Positions 16,116-25,206 of a stretch of 36,143 bases of DNA are shown piece after piece; position 1 is the first letter of the stretch, and each line of letters starts with the position of its first letter. The notes below the pieces were generated by a model that saw nothing but the letters and a program-made list of their open reading frames with translations, did not search any database and had not been told where the DNA came from. Position numbers and translations under genes: made by a program. Source of the DNA: Chitinophagales bacterium. GTDB taxonomy: Bacteria; Bacteroidota; Bacteroidia; Chitinophagales; Chitinophagaceae. The stretch is from the NCBI GenBank assembly GCA_015654595.1, contig JAATGQ010000083.1, forward strand, positions 1 through 36,143, written 5' to 3'.

Positions 16116-17165
16116 TTAGATGACGAGCATCGCATCTCCATAGCTGAAGAAGCGGTACTTGTCCTTGATCGCTTTCTTATAGGCTTCCATTGCCAGGTCG
16201 TAGCCGGCAAAGGCGCAAACCATGATCAACAGACTCGTTTTTGGCAGGTGGAAGTTGGTCACCAGTGCGTCGGCGATATTGAACTGATAAGGCGGATGGA
16301 TAAACGTATTGGTCCAGCCTTCCGAAGGTTTCAGCAGTTTCTCCGCTGTTAAAGAGGACTCGACTGCGCGCATCGTCGTGGTGCCGATCGAGCAGATCCG
16401 GTGGTTTCCCAGCCGGGCCTTGTTGACGATCTTACAGGCGTCTTCTTCGATCCGGTAGTATTCGGCGTCCATCTTATGTTTACTGAGATCTTCTACTTCG
16501 ATGGGACGGAAGGTGCCCAAGCCTGTGTGCAGGGTGATTTCCGCGAAACGTATACCCTTGATCTCCAGCCTCTTGATCAGCTCTTTGGAGAAGTGCAGGC
16601 CTGCTGTAGGAGCCGCCACGGCGCCTTCGTGCTTTGCGTAGACGGTCTGATAACGCTCTTTGTCTTCCTCATCGGGCTTGCGTTTGATATACTTCGGCAA
16701 GGGCGTTTCTCCCAATATTTCCAGAACCTGGCGGAACTCGTCATCAGTTCCATCCCAGAGGAACCGGATCGTACGTCCGCGGCTGGTGGTGTTGTCGATG
16801 ACTTCTGCCACCAGCTCGTCGTTGTCTCCGAAATACAATTTGTTGCCTACGCGGATCTTTCTTGCGGGATCAACGATGACATCCCATAAGCGGTTTGGTT
16901 TGTTCAGTTCACGCAGCAGGAAAACTTCGATCTTGGCGCCCGTCTTTTCCTTACGGCCATACATACGGGCTGGAAATACCTTTGTATTGTTGACGACAAA
17001 TACGTCCTTGTCATCAAAGTAATCGAGAATATCGCGGAAGTGCTTGTTGTCGATCTGGCCCGTTTTACGGTTGACAACCATCATCCGGCTGTCTTCTCTC
17101 TTCTTCGCAGGGTGCTGGGCTATAAGGTTTAATGGGAGATCAAACTTGAACTGTGAAAGCTTCAT
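16116..17165 (-). CDS. queA: S-adenosylmethionine:tRNA ribosyltransferase-isomerase QueA
   Basis: Transfers and isomerises the ribose of SAM onto preQ1-modified tRNA to give epoxyqueuosine at wobble position 34 of GUN-anticodon tRNAs. 349 aa, standard length. Family signposts run from the N-terminal [23 protein letters not shown], through [15 protein letters not shown] and [13 protein letters not shown], to [11 protein letters not shown] and the C-terminal [13 protein letters not shown]. All conserved blocks are intact. ATG at 17165 directly precedes [10 protein letters not shown]. The 327-bp divergent spacer upstream contains foldable sequence that could be its leader. It ends at a strong terminator. 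Confidence 0.98.
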   Translation of the reverse strand: MKLSQFKFDLPLNLIAQHPAKKREDSRMMVVNRKTGQIDNKHFRDILDYFDDKDVFVVNNTKVFPARMYGRKEKTGAKIEVFLLRELNKPNRLWDVIVDPARKIRVGNKLYFGDNDELVAEVIDNTTSRGRTIRFLWDGTDDEFRQVLEILGETPLPKYIKRKPDEEDKERYQTVYAKHEGAVAAPTAGLHFSKELIKRLEIKGIRFAEITLHTGLGTFRPIEVEDLSKHKMDAEYYRIEEDACKIVNKARLGNHRICSIGTTTMRAVESSLTAEKLLKPSEGWTNTFIHPPYQFNIADALVTNFHLPKTSLLIMVCAFAGYDLAMEAYKKAIKDKYRFFSYGDAMLVI

Positions 17166-17492
17166 GTGGAATTTTTAAATTAATGATTAGCTCCATTCTA
17201 TTATTCTATGGACGCTTCGCACATGATACCAGGTAGGTGGTGTAGACAAACGTGCGGAGGACTTCTCCGGCGCAAACCAGGTCTTACGGCACCCGATTTG
17301 ATATCATGTTACGGCATGATTTTTCAAGCGGGCGAAGGTACAAACTAAATTTATTCTTGCCAAATAAAGTTTTCGATCGCCGCTTTTTAACCGCGTTAAT
17401 GATAAGCAATATTCCTGCCGCGCCGTAAAATAATTTTTCTGAATTGCCGTCTTTTATGCAACTTCATAATACATCGATTAACCCTCCTTATA
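17166..17492. other. 327-bp divergent spacer with foldable, possibly structured RNA
   Basis: Between queA (minus) and the TraB-fusion gene (plus). Bases 17221-17309 form a closed unit: eight-bp outer stem (17221-17228 with 17302-17309), inner ggtg/cacc and gtag/ttac pairings, and a terminal hairpin (cggag/ctccg around 17254-17269). The 3' arm of the outer stem can instead pair locally (17303-17308 with 17315-17320), followed by five T at 17320-17324 on the plus strand. On the minus strand a near-consensus -7 element (complement of 17341-17348) would place this unit in a queA leader. I recognise no known riboswitch or ncRNA family, and the strand is undecided. Confidence 0.45.
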
Positions 17493-20400
17493 ATGAGATC
17501 TTCCCCTTTTCGGTATTGTGTTTTGGTGATCGTTCTGTTTCTATTTCAGTCAGCTTCCCTGACAGCCCAGTCCAGACAAGAGAAGAAATATCCTGCTCTT
17601 TTATGGGAGATCACGGGTAACGGTCTCAAAAAGCCTTCCTATCTCTTTGGAACGATGCATGTCAGCAGCAAGCTCGTTTTCCATCTCAGCGACTCTTTCT
17701 ACCTCGACATCAGGAACGCCGATGTCGTAGCGCTTGAACTGGACCCCCAGCTTTGGCAGGATCAGATGTTCCGTTTTGAGAACCTGCAATCCAACCTCCG
17801 CTTTTTTACCCAGGGGGCGCCGGCCGATCTGCTGAATGAACGCTCTTTCCAGTTGGAAAAGTATGACGACCAGTTAAAAGCTGCCCTTAGTGACGAGCCT
17901 ACGGTCATCAACGGTCTGCTTTACCGGACGTATCGGACCCGGGCCGACTTTGAGGAAGATACCTACCTGGACCTCTATATCTATCAGACCGGCCGCAGGC
18001 TTGGGAAGCAGGCGACGGGTGTCGAGAACTATTTTCAGACCGAACGCCTGGTCATGGAGGCTGCCCAGGATATGATGAAGGACAAGAAGAAAAAGGCGTC
18101 TTATTCCGATGGCGAATCGCCTTATGAGCTGGAACGGAAGACGCAGGAGGCCTATCGCCAGGGTGATCTGGACATGCTCGACTCGTTGGAGAAATTGATG
18201 GAACCCTCCGAAGCTTATATGGAGAAGTTCCTGTACCGGCGCAACGAGATCCAGGCTGCTTCCATCGACAGTATTGTCCGTACGCATTCGCTGTTCGTCG
18301 GCGTCGGCGCTGCCCATCTGCCTGGCAGAAGAGGCGTTATCGAGCTGCTGCGCAGGAAGGGCTATACCCTCCGGCCTGTCATGATGCCCGATCATGACGC
18401 TAACCGCCGCGATGATATTGACAAAATAAAGGTCCCGGTCAGCTTTTCGCCTTTTACTTCCGAAGACGGCGACTTTTCGGTCCTGTTACCGGGGAAGCTC
18501 TACCGGCGTCAGGAAGCCCGTACCAACGACTCCTGGCAATATGCCGATATGAGCAACGGCGCATATTACATGATCGGCCGGGTCAAGACGCACAGCAGCT
18601 TTCTCGGTCAGTCGGAGGACTATGTCTATAAAAAGATAGATAGCCTGCTCTACGAGAATGTCCCCGGAAAGATCCTCAAAAAGACACCCATCACCAGAAG
18701 CGGCTATAAAGGTTTTGATATCACCAGCCGCACCCGCCGAGGGGATATTCAGCGCTACAATATCCTGGTGACCCCCAGTGAAGTATGGGTCTTTAAGATG
18801 AGCGGCACCAATACCTACGTGGATGGTCTGGAGGCGGAGCAATTCTTTGGTTCCATTCGTTTACGGAACAATACTCCGCTTGCCTGGGTTGATTTCACGC
18901 CTGAACAGGGCGGTTTTTCCCTTCGCTGGCCTCGTCAGCCCCGGCAGACAAAAAACACGCAGACTCCCGATGCGGTGACACGGTGGGAATATGAAGCAAC
19001 CGATTCCGTGTCAGGGAACTCCTATCTCTTATGGAAAAAGACGGTTCAGAACTACCGTTTCCTCGAAGAAGATACTGCCGATCTGGCGCTGATGGAAGAA
19101 AGCTTCCGGCTTTCCGAGTGGATCGACAAACCCCTGAGCCGTCATACGGGCAGCTATAAGGGGTATGCCTCTATCGACGCTGCCTACCTGGTAAAGGACG
19201 GATCGACGATCAAAGCCCGGTTTGTCCTCCGCGGCCCGGACTACTATCTGATGGCAGTTCATCTGCATGGCAAGGACCAGGCTTCGGCAGCCTGGTTCAA
19301 CTCGCTGAATTTTGTCCCCTATCGTTATCCGGCGCTTCGGAACTACGTCGATACATTCATGCGGATCAGCGTAAACACTCCTTCGGCTGTGATACCCGAC
19401 GTTGACGCAGGAGTACGCGGGATCATCGAAAGAAGCAGCAGCGAAGAATTCCTAAACTCGATACCCGACCACAGCAATTATTACTGGCCTCACTCCAAAA
19501 CTGCGCTTTTTCAGGACGATTCTACCGGCGAAGCGGTTTATGTGTCGATAGAGTCCTTTCCGAAATACTACTATCCCAAAGACAGCGCCTCTTTCTGGAA
19601 GGAGGAGATCGACGAGAAAAGGCTAAAACGTGATCTGGTGATGAGTAACAAACACGCCGTAGATGACGATGTCACGCATCGTTTCATCGGGTATACGTAC
19701 ACCCTTTCCGATACCAATACGGTCCGGCAGATCCATGTCAGTATTTTTCTCAATGACAATCGTCTTGTCCGGATCGTGTCTCTTGGCGATTCGTTGACGG
19801 CGCCGGGGGAATTTGTCCGCCAGTTCTATAGCTCTTTTCATCTGATGGCGCCGGCGCAGCCGACGTCACCGCTGTTCGAAAGTAAGCTGGGACTTTTCTT
19901 CAGCGACTTTTACAGCAAGGATTCGCTGTTGGCGAAAAAGGCAAAGGCGGCTATTGCCAACGTTTACTTTGGACCTGCGGGGGTACCTTATCTGTTAAAG
20001 ACGATCAACACGCTGCCTTACAATACAAAGGATTATTTTGACACCAAGACCGCCTTTATCAATGAGCTGGGGTATATAAAAGATTCTGCTGCCATTAACC
20101 AGGTGGTCGATGGGCTCAGGAATATCTATGACAAGACTGCCGATACCAGCACTTTTCAGAATGCCGTACTGAAGGCGCTTGCACATCACCGGACGACAGA
20201 AGCCTACCGGCTTTTCAAACAGCTGACTGTACAGGATCCTCCCATCTTTGAGAACGCCTCTGACTACAGTCAGTTATTCGAAGATATAAATGATTCGATG
20301 GCGCTTGCCAGGACATTATTCCCCGAGCTTTTGCAACTGGCTTCGGTCGATGACTACAAATACAGCATCCAGTCCTTGCTAGCCAACCTGGTCGACAGCG

Positions 20401-21203
20401 GTTATTTGCATGCCAGCGACTACGACTCCTGGTTTAGTCAGGGTTACTTCGATGCAAAAATTCAGTGGAAGAAGCAGGAGGCCAAAGACGAAAAGAGACT
20501 GCAGAAAAAAGAAGACGACAACGCAGAAGAGACTGTTTCTTCGGCCAATTCGGATGACGACGACAAAGAAGGAAACGACCTTGATAACTACGCTATTTTG
20601 TTGTTGCCTTTTTATGATAAGAACCCGACCATCCCGCATTTCTTTGACAAGCTGTTGCAAAGCAAGGATGGAACCCTGCGGCTGGCGACGGCTATCCTGA
20701 TGCTGCGTTATGACAAACCCGTTCCTGACTCCGTGCTTCGCAACCTGGCTTCATCCGATACCTATCGCAGCCGCCTCTATCGACGGCTGGTGGATATCCG
20801 TAAGTCGCATCTGTTCCCAACGGCCTGGCTTAGCCAGGAACTGATCGCCCGAAGCCTGCTGACAAATGCGAGCGCCAGCAACGAGCTTGCTGACGTACAA
20901 TTAGTGGATAAGATCCCGGCGCAGTTCAGGGCAAAAAAGGGGACCGTATACTTCTTTAAATACAAGATCAATAAGGATGACGAATGGCTGATGGGTATCA
21001 GCGGTATCCAGCCGACGAATAAGAAAGAGATCAGTACCGACGCTACCTTTGTCTATCTTACCGCGAAGAAGATCAAGTCCGATACCCCTTTGATGGATCA
21101 ATTCCGGCAGCAGTGGAAGCGGCTTTCCTTTGCACACCGCAAGAGTGCGGCGTCCTTCTATCGGGATAGCGAATATTATAATTTTCATGGCGATGACGAT
21201 TAA
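17493..21203 (+). CDS. Large exported TraB/GumN-family fusion protein
   Basis: 1236 aa. Signal peptide about 1-26 (ending SLTAQ). A TraB/GumN (PF01963-type) domain covers about 33-300, with FGTMH (52-56), an ELD motif (82-84) and a GVGAAHLPGRRGVIELL end near 270. After it come three modules of about 140-165 residues (about 316-452, 465-609, 622-786). The first two open with G-x-FS-x-x-x-P-type strands, and all three close with similar helix-strand ends (FFGSIRL, WFNSLNF, FYSSFHL); I read them as diverged repeats. The last part (about 790-1236) looks like an alpha-helical HEAT-like solenoid broken by a charged Lys/Glu/Asp linker (about 992-1029). TraB/GumN domains are thought to be metal-dependent hydrolase-like; no activity is assigned here. 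Most homologues are about 300 aa, so this is exceptionally long. Apparently monocistronic. Confidence 0.88.
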   Translation: MRSSPFRYCVLVIVLFLFQSASLTAQSRQEKKYPALLWEITGNGLKKPSYLFGTMHVSSKLVFHLSDSFYLDIRNADVVALELDPQLWQDQMFRFENLQSNLRFFTQGAPADLLNERSFQLEKYDDQLKAALSDEPTVINGLLYRTYRTRADFEEDTYLDLYIYQTGRRLGKQATGVENYFQTERLVMEAAQDMMKDKKKKASYSDGESPYELERKTQEAYRQGDLDMLDSLEKLMEPSEAYMEKFLYRRNEIQAASIDSIVRTHSLFVGVGAAHLPGRRGVIELLRRKGYTLRPVMMPDHDANRRDDIDKIKVPVSFSPFTSEDGDFSVLLPGKLYRRQEARTNDSWQYADMSNGAYYMIGRVKTHSSFLGQSEDYVYKKIDSLLYENVPGKILKKTPITRSGYKGFDITSRTRRGDIQRYNILVTPSEVWVFKMSGTNTYVDGLEAEQFFGSIRLRNNTPLAWVDFTPEQGGFSLRWPRQPRQTKNTQTPDAVTRWEYEATDSVSGNSYLLWKKTVQNYRFLEEDTADLALMEESFRLSEWIDKPLSRHTGSYKGYASIDAAYLVKDGSTIKARFVLRGPDYYLMAVHLHGKDQASAAWFNSLNFVPYRYPALRNYVDTFMRISVNTPSAVIPDVDAGVRGIIERSSSEEFLNSIPDHSNYYWPHSKTALFQDDSTGEAVYVSIESFPKYYYPKDSASFWKEEIDEKRLKRDLVMSNKHAVDDDVTHRFIGYTYTLSDTNTVRQIHVSIFLNDNRLVRIVSLGDSLTAPGEFVRQFYSSFHLMAPAQPTSPLFESKLGLFFSDFYSKDSLLAKKAKAAIANVYFGPAGVPYLLKTINTLPYNTKDYFDTKTAFINELGYIKDSAAINQVVDGLRNIYDKTADTSTFQNAVLKALAHHRTTEAYRLFKQLTVQDPPIFENASDYSQLFEDINDSMALARTLFPELLQLASVDDYKYSIQSLLANLVDSGYLHASDYDSWFSQGYFDAKIQWKKQEAKDEKRLQKKEDDNAEETVSSANSDDDDKEGNDLDNYAILLLPFYDKNPTIPHFFDKLLQSKDGTLRLATAILMLRYDKPVPDSVLRNLASSDTYRSRLYRRLVDIRKSHLFPTAWLSQELIARSLLTNASASNELADVQLVDKIPAQFRAKKGTVYFFKYKINKDDEWLMGISGIQPTNKKEISTDATFVYLTAKKIKSDTPLMDQFRQQWKRLSFAHRKSAASFYRDSEYYNFHGDDD

Positions 21204-21207
21204 GAGA

Positions 21208-21266
21208 GCCAAGGACCGATGAAACGACCGCCTCTTATCCTTTTGGGGTGGAGGCGGGTGTCTGGC
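21208..21266. terminator. Hairpin between convergent genes
   Basis: Seven-bp stem ccgcctc (21228-21234) with gaggcgg (21251-21257) and an inner atcc/gggt pairing, centred in the 63-bp gap between the TraB-fusion stop and the ABC gene stop. There is no strong T run, so its role as a bidirectional terminator is tentative. Confidence 0.45.
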
Positions 21267-23141
21267 TTATACTTTCGGTACGGCCGCAATCAGGCGTTTT
21301 GTGTAGTCGGATTTTGGATTGCGGTAGACGGCATCCGCTTCGCCGATCTCTTCGATCCGGCCTTGGTTCATGACGAGTATGCGATCGCTGATGTAGCGGA
21401 TAACGGATAAGTCGTGGGAGATAAAGACGATGGTGAAGCCAAATTCTTTTTTCAGATCGTTCAGGAGGTTCAGCACCTGCGCCTGTACGCTTACATCCAG
21501 CGCCGAAACCGATTCGTCGGCGACGATAAAGGAGGGGCGTAAGGCGAGCGCTCTTGCGATGACGATGCGCTGTCGCTGGCCGCCGGAGAACTCGTGGGGA
21601 TAGCGGTCGTAGTGTTCGGCGCGAAGGCTTACTTTTTCGAGTAACTGAACAACCTGCTGCCGGCGCTCCGCCGCAGTTGTCGCGAGTCCATGTACCTGTA
21701 AGACTTCGGCGATCGCGGACCCGATGGTCATGCGCGGATTCAGAGAAGAGTAGGGGTCCTGGAAGATGAGCTGTATATGTGCGCGCATGCTTCGCATGGC
21801 GGTTTCGGATAGAGTATTCAGGTCGGCGCCGTTAAACAGGATGCGGCCGCCTGTTGGAGTGATCAATCGTAATAAAGCCCGGCCCAGCGTTGTTTTTCCG
21901 CAGCCCGATTCGCCGACGAGCCCCAGTGTTTCGCCCTTGTATACGTCAAAAGTTACGCCGTCCACCGCATGAGTATACCGAAGTACTTTTCCTGTCCATG
22001 TTTTTTGCGCGGGATACCAGACCTGCAGGTTTTCGACCTGGACCAGTTTTTCGCGGTGCGGCGAGCTGCCGGCCAGGAGGTCGCTTCGTGATTGGATAGT
22101 ATGGGTGTTTGACGGAGTCGCCTCGGAGGGGGTGAATGGAGTGGCTGGCGCCGAGGACTCGGGCGCGGCGTCCCTGTTTGGTGAGGCTCCCGATGTCCCC
22201 GACAGCGGGGATGGCGTTAATAGCCCGGGCACGCCCAACGTTATGCGCCCCTCCAGATAATCTGCCACCACGGGCAGCCTTTCACCTTTTGGATGGAGGG
22301 CCGGCCGGCAATTCAGCAGCCCCTTTGTATAGGGATGCTGAGGATTACGGAACAACTCGCCGACAGATCCTGATTCGACCATACTTCCTTTATACAACAC
22401 CACCGCGCGATCGGCAATCTCTGCCACTACACCCAGGTCGTGGGTGATAAAGATCACCCCCATGTCTTCGGTCTGCTGCAGATGCCGGATCAGTTCGAGG
22501 ATCGTCTTTTGCACCGTGACATCCAGCGCTGTGGTGGGTTCATCGCAAATAAGCAGGGAGGGGCGGCAGCTCATCGCCATGGCGATCATCACTCTTTGTT
22601 TTTGACCGCCGCTCAGCTGGTGCGGATAACGGGAAAAAACGCCCGGCGGATCGGGAAGCTGTACCTTTTCAAAAAGCCGGATCGTCTCCTGGCGTGCTTC
22701 CGCGGCAGAAATGTCCCGATGGGCGCGGATCGCTTCAGCCACCTGGCCGCCGCAGGTAAAAACGGGATTCAGCGAAGTCATGGGCTCCTGGAAGATCATG
22801 GCTATCGAGGCTCCGCGCAGTCGGCGCATTTCGTCGGGCCCCTGTTCCAGCAGGCTGATAGTCTGGGCTGGGGACGGAGTGGCGAAGACCGGTGCGTCTG
22901 TATGGGGGCGGCGATCAGCGTCTGTAAAAAGTATTTCCCCCGATAAATAGCGTGCCGGAGGTGTTGGAAGTAATTGAAGGATAGAAAGGGAGGTGATCGA
23001 TTTGCCGGAACCCGACTCTCCTACCAGGGCGACAATTTCGCCGCGGTTCACGTCAAAGCTCACGTCTTTTACGCCGGGGACTAAACCGGTCTCTGTCTCA
23101 AATCCAATGGACAAATTACGAACTGACAATAAGGGGGGCAT
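21267..23141 (-). CDS. Fused double-ATPase ABC transporter protein, oligopeptide/dipeptide type
   Basis: 624-aa cytoplasmic ATPase with both Dpp/Opp-type nucleotide-binding domains in one chain, as in YejF or GsiA. Half 1: Walker A GESGSGKS (41-48), signature LSGGQKQR, Walker [13 protein letters not shown]. Half 2: Walker A GESGCGKT (about 410), signature FSGGQRQR, Walker [13 protein letters not shown]. Each half has the Opp-type C-terminal extension ([16 protein letters not shown]). A Ser/Pro/Thr/Ala low-complexity linker (about 300-365) joins them, longer than usual. No permease or binding-protein gene lies nearby, so the membrane partners must be elsewhere. ATG at 23141 is two bases after the amn stop, so it is translated from the amn transcript. 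Confidence 0.95.
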   Translation of the reverse strand: MPPLLSVRNLSIGFETETGLVPGVKDVSFDVNRGEIVALVGESGSGKSITSLSILQLLPTPPARYLSGEILFTDADRRPHTDAPVFATPSPAQTISLLEQGPDEMRRLRGASIAMIFQEPMTSLNPVFTCGGQVAEAIRAHRDISAAEARQETIRLFEKVQLPDPPGVFSRYPHQLSGGQKQRVMIAMAMSCRPSLLICDEPTTALDVTVQKTILELIRHLQQTEDMGVIFITHDLGVVAEIADRAVVLYKGSMVESGSVGELFRNPQHPYTKGLLNCRPALHPKGERLPVVADYLEGRITLGVPGLLTPSPLSGTSGASPNRDAAPESSAPATPFTPSEATPSNTHTIQSRSDLLAGSSPHREKLVQVENLQVWYPAQKTWTGKVLRYTHAVDGVTFDVYKGETLGLVGESGCGKTTLGRALLRLITPTGGRILFNGADLNTLSETAMRSMRAHIQLIFQDPYSSLNPRMTIGSAIAEVLQVHGLATTAAERRQQVVQLLEKVSLRAEHYDRYPHEFSGGQRQRIVIARALALRPSFIVADESVSALDVSVQAQVLNLLNDLKKEFGFTIVFISHDLSVIRYISDRILVMNQGRIEEIGEADAVYRNPKSDYTKRLIAAVPKV

Positions 23142-23143
23142 TG

Positions 23144-23914
23144 TTAAAAACGAAGGTGTTTGACCGTAAGACCGCTATTGATCAGCTGTTTCAAAGAATC
23201 GATCCCGATCTTGATATGCTTTTCCACAAAATCGCTGGTTACCTTGAGATCACTTTCTGCTGTCTTGACGCCTTCGGGGATCATTGGCTGATCACTGACG
23301 AGCAGCAGCGCGCCTGTCGGGATCTTGTTATAAAAGCCAACGGAAAAGATAGTCGCCGTCTCCATGTCAATAGCATAGGCTCTTATCTTCTGAAGGTATT
23401 CCTTAAACGTCTCATCGTGTTCCCAGACCCTGCGGTTTGTAGTATAAACCGTACCCGTCCAATAATCGACAGCATATTCGCGGATCGTGGTCGAAATGGC
23501 CTTTTGCAGCGCAAACGCTGGCAGGGCGGGCACTTCCGGAGGGAAATAGTCATTCGAAGTTCCTTCGCCGCGGATGGCGGCGATCGGCAGGATAAGATCT
23601 CCGAGTTTATTGCGCTTTTTCAAGCCGCCGCATTTTCCAAGGAATAAGGCCGCTTTTGGTTTTATCGCCGTCAGCAGATCCATGATGGTTGCTGCTCCGG
23701 GGCTGCCCATTCCAAAGTTGATGATGGTGATATCACCCGCAGTAGCGCATTGCATCGGTTTGCCTTCTCCTATGACCTGCACTCCGTGCCATTCGGCAAA
23801 AAGTTTTACATAATTGCTAAAATTGGTCAGCAGGATATACCCCCCAAAATTCTCTAGCTTTTCCCCGGTATAACGGGGAAGCCAGTTTTCTACGATTTCT
23901 TCTTTACTTTTCAT
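23144..23914 (-). CDS. amn: AMP nucleosidase, short form
   Basis: Phosphorylase-superfamily enzyme predicted to hydrolyse AMP to adenine and ribose-5-phosphate. 256 aa from the ATG at 23914; the longer frame to 23959 would overlap the divergent gene at 23952 and adds residues unlike the family. Conserved blocks: EEIVENWLPRYTG and FGGYILLTNFSNYV at the start, the nucleoside-phosphorylase-like NFGMGSPGAATIMD, GKCGGLKKR, GEGTSNDYFPPEVPALP and the catalytic-region DMETATIFSVGF. It lacks the extra N-terminal domain of E. coli Amn, as is usual in Bacteroidota. It heads a two-gene unit with the ABC ATPase, two bases apart. Its start is 37 bp from the divergent HSDR_N gene. Confidence 0.92.
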   Translation of the reverse strand: MKSKEEIVENWLPRYTGEKLENFGGYILLTNFSNYVKLFAEWHGVQVIGEGKPMQCATAGDITIINFGMGSPGAATIMDLLTAIKPKAALFLGKCGGLKKRNKLGDLILPIAAIRGEGTSNDYFPPEVPALPAFALQKAISTTIREYAVDYWTGTVYTTNRRVWEHDETFKEYLQKIRAYAIDMETATIFSVGFYNKIPTGALLLVSDQPMIPEGVKTAESDLKVTSDFVEKHIKIGIDSLKQLINSGLTVKHLRF

Positions 23915-23951
23915 AGTATTGATTCGTAAATTTAGCAAATAGTTTCTGCTA

Positions 23952-24395
23952 ATGATCAAAATCTACTACCCGTCCTATCCCTTCAAGATCCGGGAACCCG
24001 AACGTGACAAGGAAGAGATCTGGGATGTCCTGCGCAAACAGTGGGTGCGTCTTACACCCGAGGAGTGGGTACGTCAGAATATTATCCAATATCTTTTACA
24101 GGTAAAAAATTATCCTGCTTCTTATATAGCAGTCGAGCGGCGGATGAAGCTGGGTGAACTCAACAAGCGGTTTGATCTGCTGGTCTTTGATAAGGCCGCT
24201 CAACCCTGGATGCTAGTCGAATGCAAGGCCATGGACGAAAAGCTCGACAGCCGTGTACTGTGGCAGGTGCTTCGCTATAATATCGCCATCTCCGTCAAAT
24301 ACATCGTGATCACCAATGGCGAAGAATGTTACGCCTTTGTAAAGACCGAAAAGGACTTTATCGAGATCGCTGCATTGCCTGCCTATGACGAATGA
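23952..24395 (+). CDS. Stand-alone HSDR_N-domain (PD-(D/E)XK nuclease-like) protein
   Basis: 147 aa made only of the type I restriction HsdR N-terminal nuclease-like domain (PF13588 type). It opens IKIYYPSYPFKIRE, has the helix VRQNIIQYLLQ, and carries the nuclease core: ERR, RFDLLVFD (catalytic Asp) and MLVECKA (Glu-x-Lys). All PD-(D/E)XK residues appear intact. There is no helicase domain, HsdM or HsdS nearby, so it is not a restriction-modification locus. Such single-domain proteins are widespread in Bacteroidota with no settled role. Its last 13 bases overlap the 3' end of the convergent methyltransferase gene. Confidence 0.9.
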   Translation: MIKIYYPSYPFKIREPERDKEEIWDVLRKQWVRLTPEEWVRQNIIQYLLQVKNYPASYIAVERRMKLGELNKRFDLLVFDKAAQPWMLVECKAMDEKLDSRVLWQVLRYNIAISVKYIVITNGEECYAFVKTEKDFIEIAALPAYDE

Positions 24396-25144
24396 TCCAG
24401 TCTTCCCGAATACAATTTCGTGTCGTATCCGATCCTCACCTTGCCTTCTGCTGCATATCGTGTAAACAACCCTTCCAGGCTCTCGATCATCTCTGTATAA
24501 ACAGGTCCTTCCTTTGGCACATAGGAAGAAGATAGAAGCCGTCCTTTCAATCCCTCGAGATCCAGCTGCTGTCCGTTCTCAAACTGGTCGAGCACAAACC
24601 CCGACGGGCCGAAGAACCGCTCTATTCCCAGGTCGGCTGTGGGGCGGTGGCTTTCCGTCTTATACTCGCCGGCGAAATACTGGATGAGGCCGTCGTAAGC
24701 CTTCTCGAAGGGCGTTGTCGTCCTTCTTTCATTCCAGAGCAGGGCTACACAAACGCCTGGTTTGCCGATCCGGGTAAACTCTGTGCGTGCGGCCTGAGGA
24801 TCAAACCAATGAAAAGCCTGTCCTGCTACGATCAGGTCGACTGACGCAGACGGCAGCCAGGTGGCTTCCGCGGTTCCTTCAACTGAAACAAAAGCCTTAT
24901 AGCCGCTCAGCAGCGACTCTGCTTTCCGGCGCATATCCAGATTGGGTTCTACTCCATAGACGCGATTGCCATGTTCGAGGAATAAGGCTGTTGAGATACC
25001 CGTTCCCGAACCAATATCGGCAACCGTCCAGGCTGCGGTAAAATTGTAGCGTGATTCCAGTGGTCCGAAGACTTCTTTGGGATAGCCGGGGCGGTACCGC
25101 ACATAATCTTCGACCCGGTTGCTAAAACGTTGCGTGCTGTCCAT
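24383..25144 (-). CDS. Class I SAM-dependent methyltransferase
   Basis: 253 aa from the ATG at 25144. The open frame continues upstream to 25195, but those codons lie in the gdhA terminator, so the MDSTQRFSNRVEDYVRYRPGYP start is preferred; that opening is typical of a common family of small-molecule methyltransferases. Motif I is VADIGSGTGIST, the post-I acidic residue is in VYGVEPN, and DLIVAGQAFHWFDPQAA follows. The conserved AFHWF stretch is shared with ubiquinone- and trans-aconitate-type enzymes, but the substrate cannot be named. It overlaps the convergent HSDR_N gene by 13 bp at the 3' ends. Confidence 0.9.
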   Translation of the reverse strand: MDSTQRFSNRVEDYVRYRPGYPKEVFGPLESRYNFTAAWTVADIGSGTGISTALFLEHGNRVYGVEPNLDMRRKAESLLSGYKAFVSVEGTAEATWLPSASVDLIVAGQAFHWFDPQAARTEFTRIGKPGVCVALLWNERRTTTPFEKAYDGLIQYFAGEYKTESHRPTADLGIERFFGPSGFVLDQFENGQQLDLEGLKGRLLSSSYVPKEGPVYTEMIESLEGLFTRYAAEGKVRIGYDTKLYSGRLDHSS

Positions 25145-25152
25145 GATATAAA

Positions 25153-25192
25153 TATAGCAAAAGACCCTCCTTGCGGTGGGTCTTTTGCTATA
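25153..25192 (-). terminator. Hairpin terminator of gdhA
   Basis: Fifteen-bp perfect stem (25153-25167 with 25178-25192, arm tatagcaaaagaccc), about 15 bases past the gdhA stop on the minus strand and immediately upstream of the methyltransferase start. Confidence 0.85.
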
Positions 25193-25206
25193 CATTTTTT
25201 GTGAAA

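Noticed and set aside
17221..17309. Signal recognition particle RNA or tmRNA in the queA/TraB spacer
   Set aside because: The ggaa tetraloop and agcag element of SRP RNA are missing on both strands, and there is no tRNA-like end for tmRNA.
23952..24395. Type I restriction-modification locus
   Set aside because: Only the HsdR N-terminal domain is present; no HsdM, HsdS or helicase segment is nearby.
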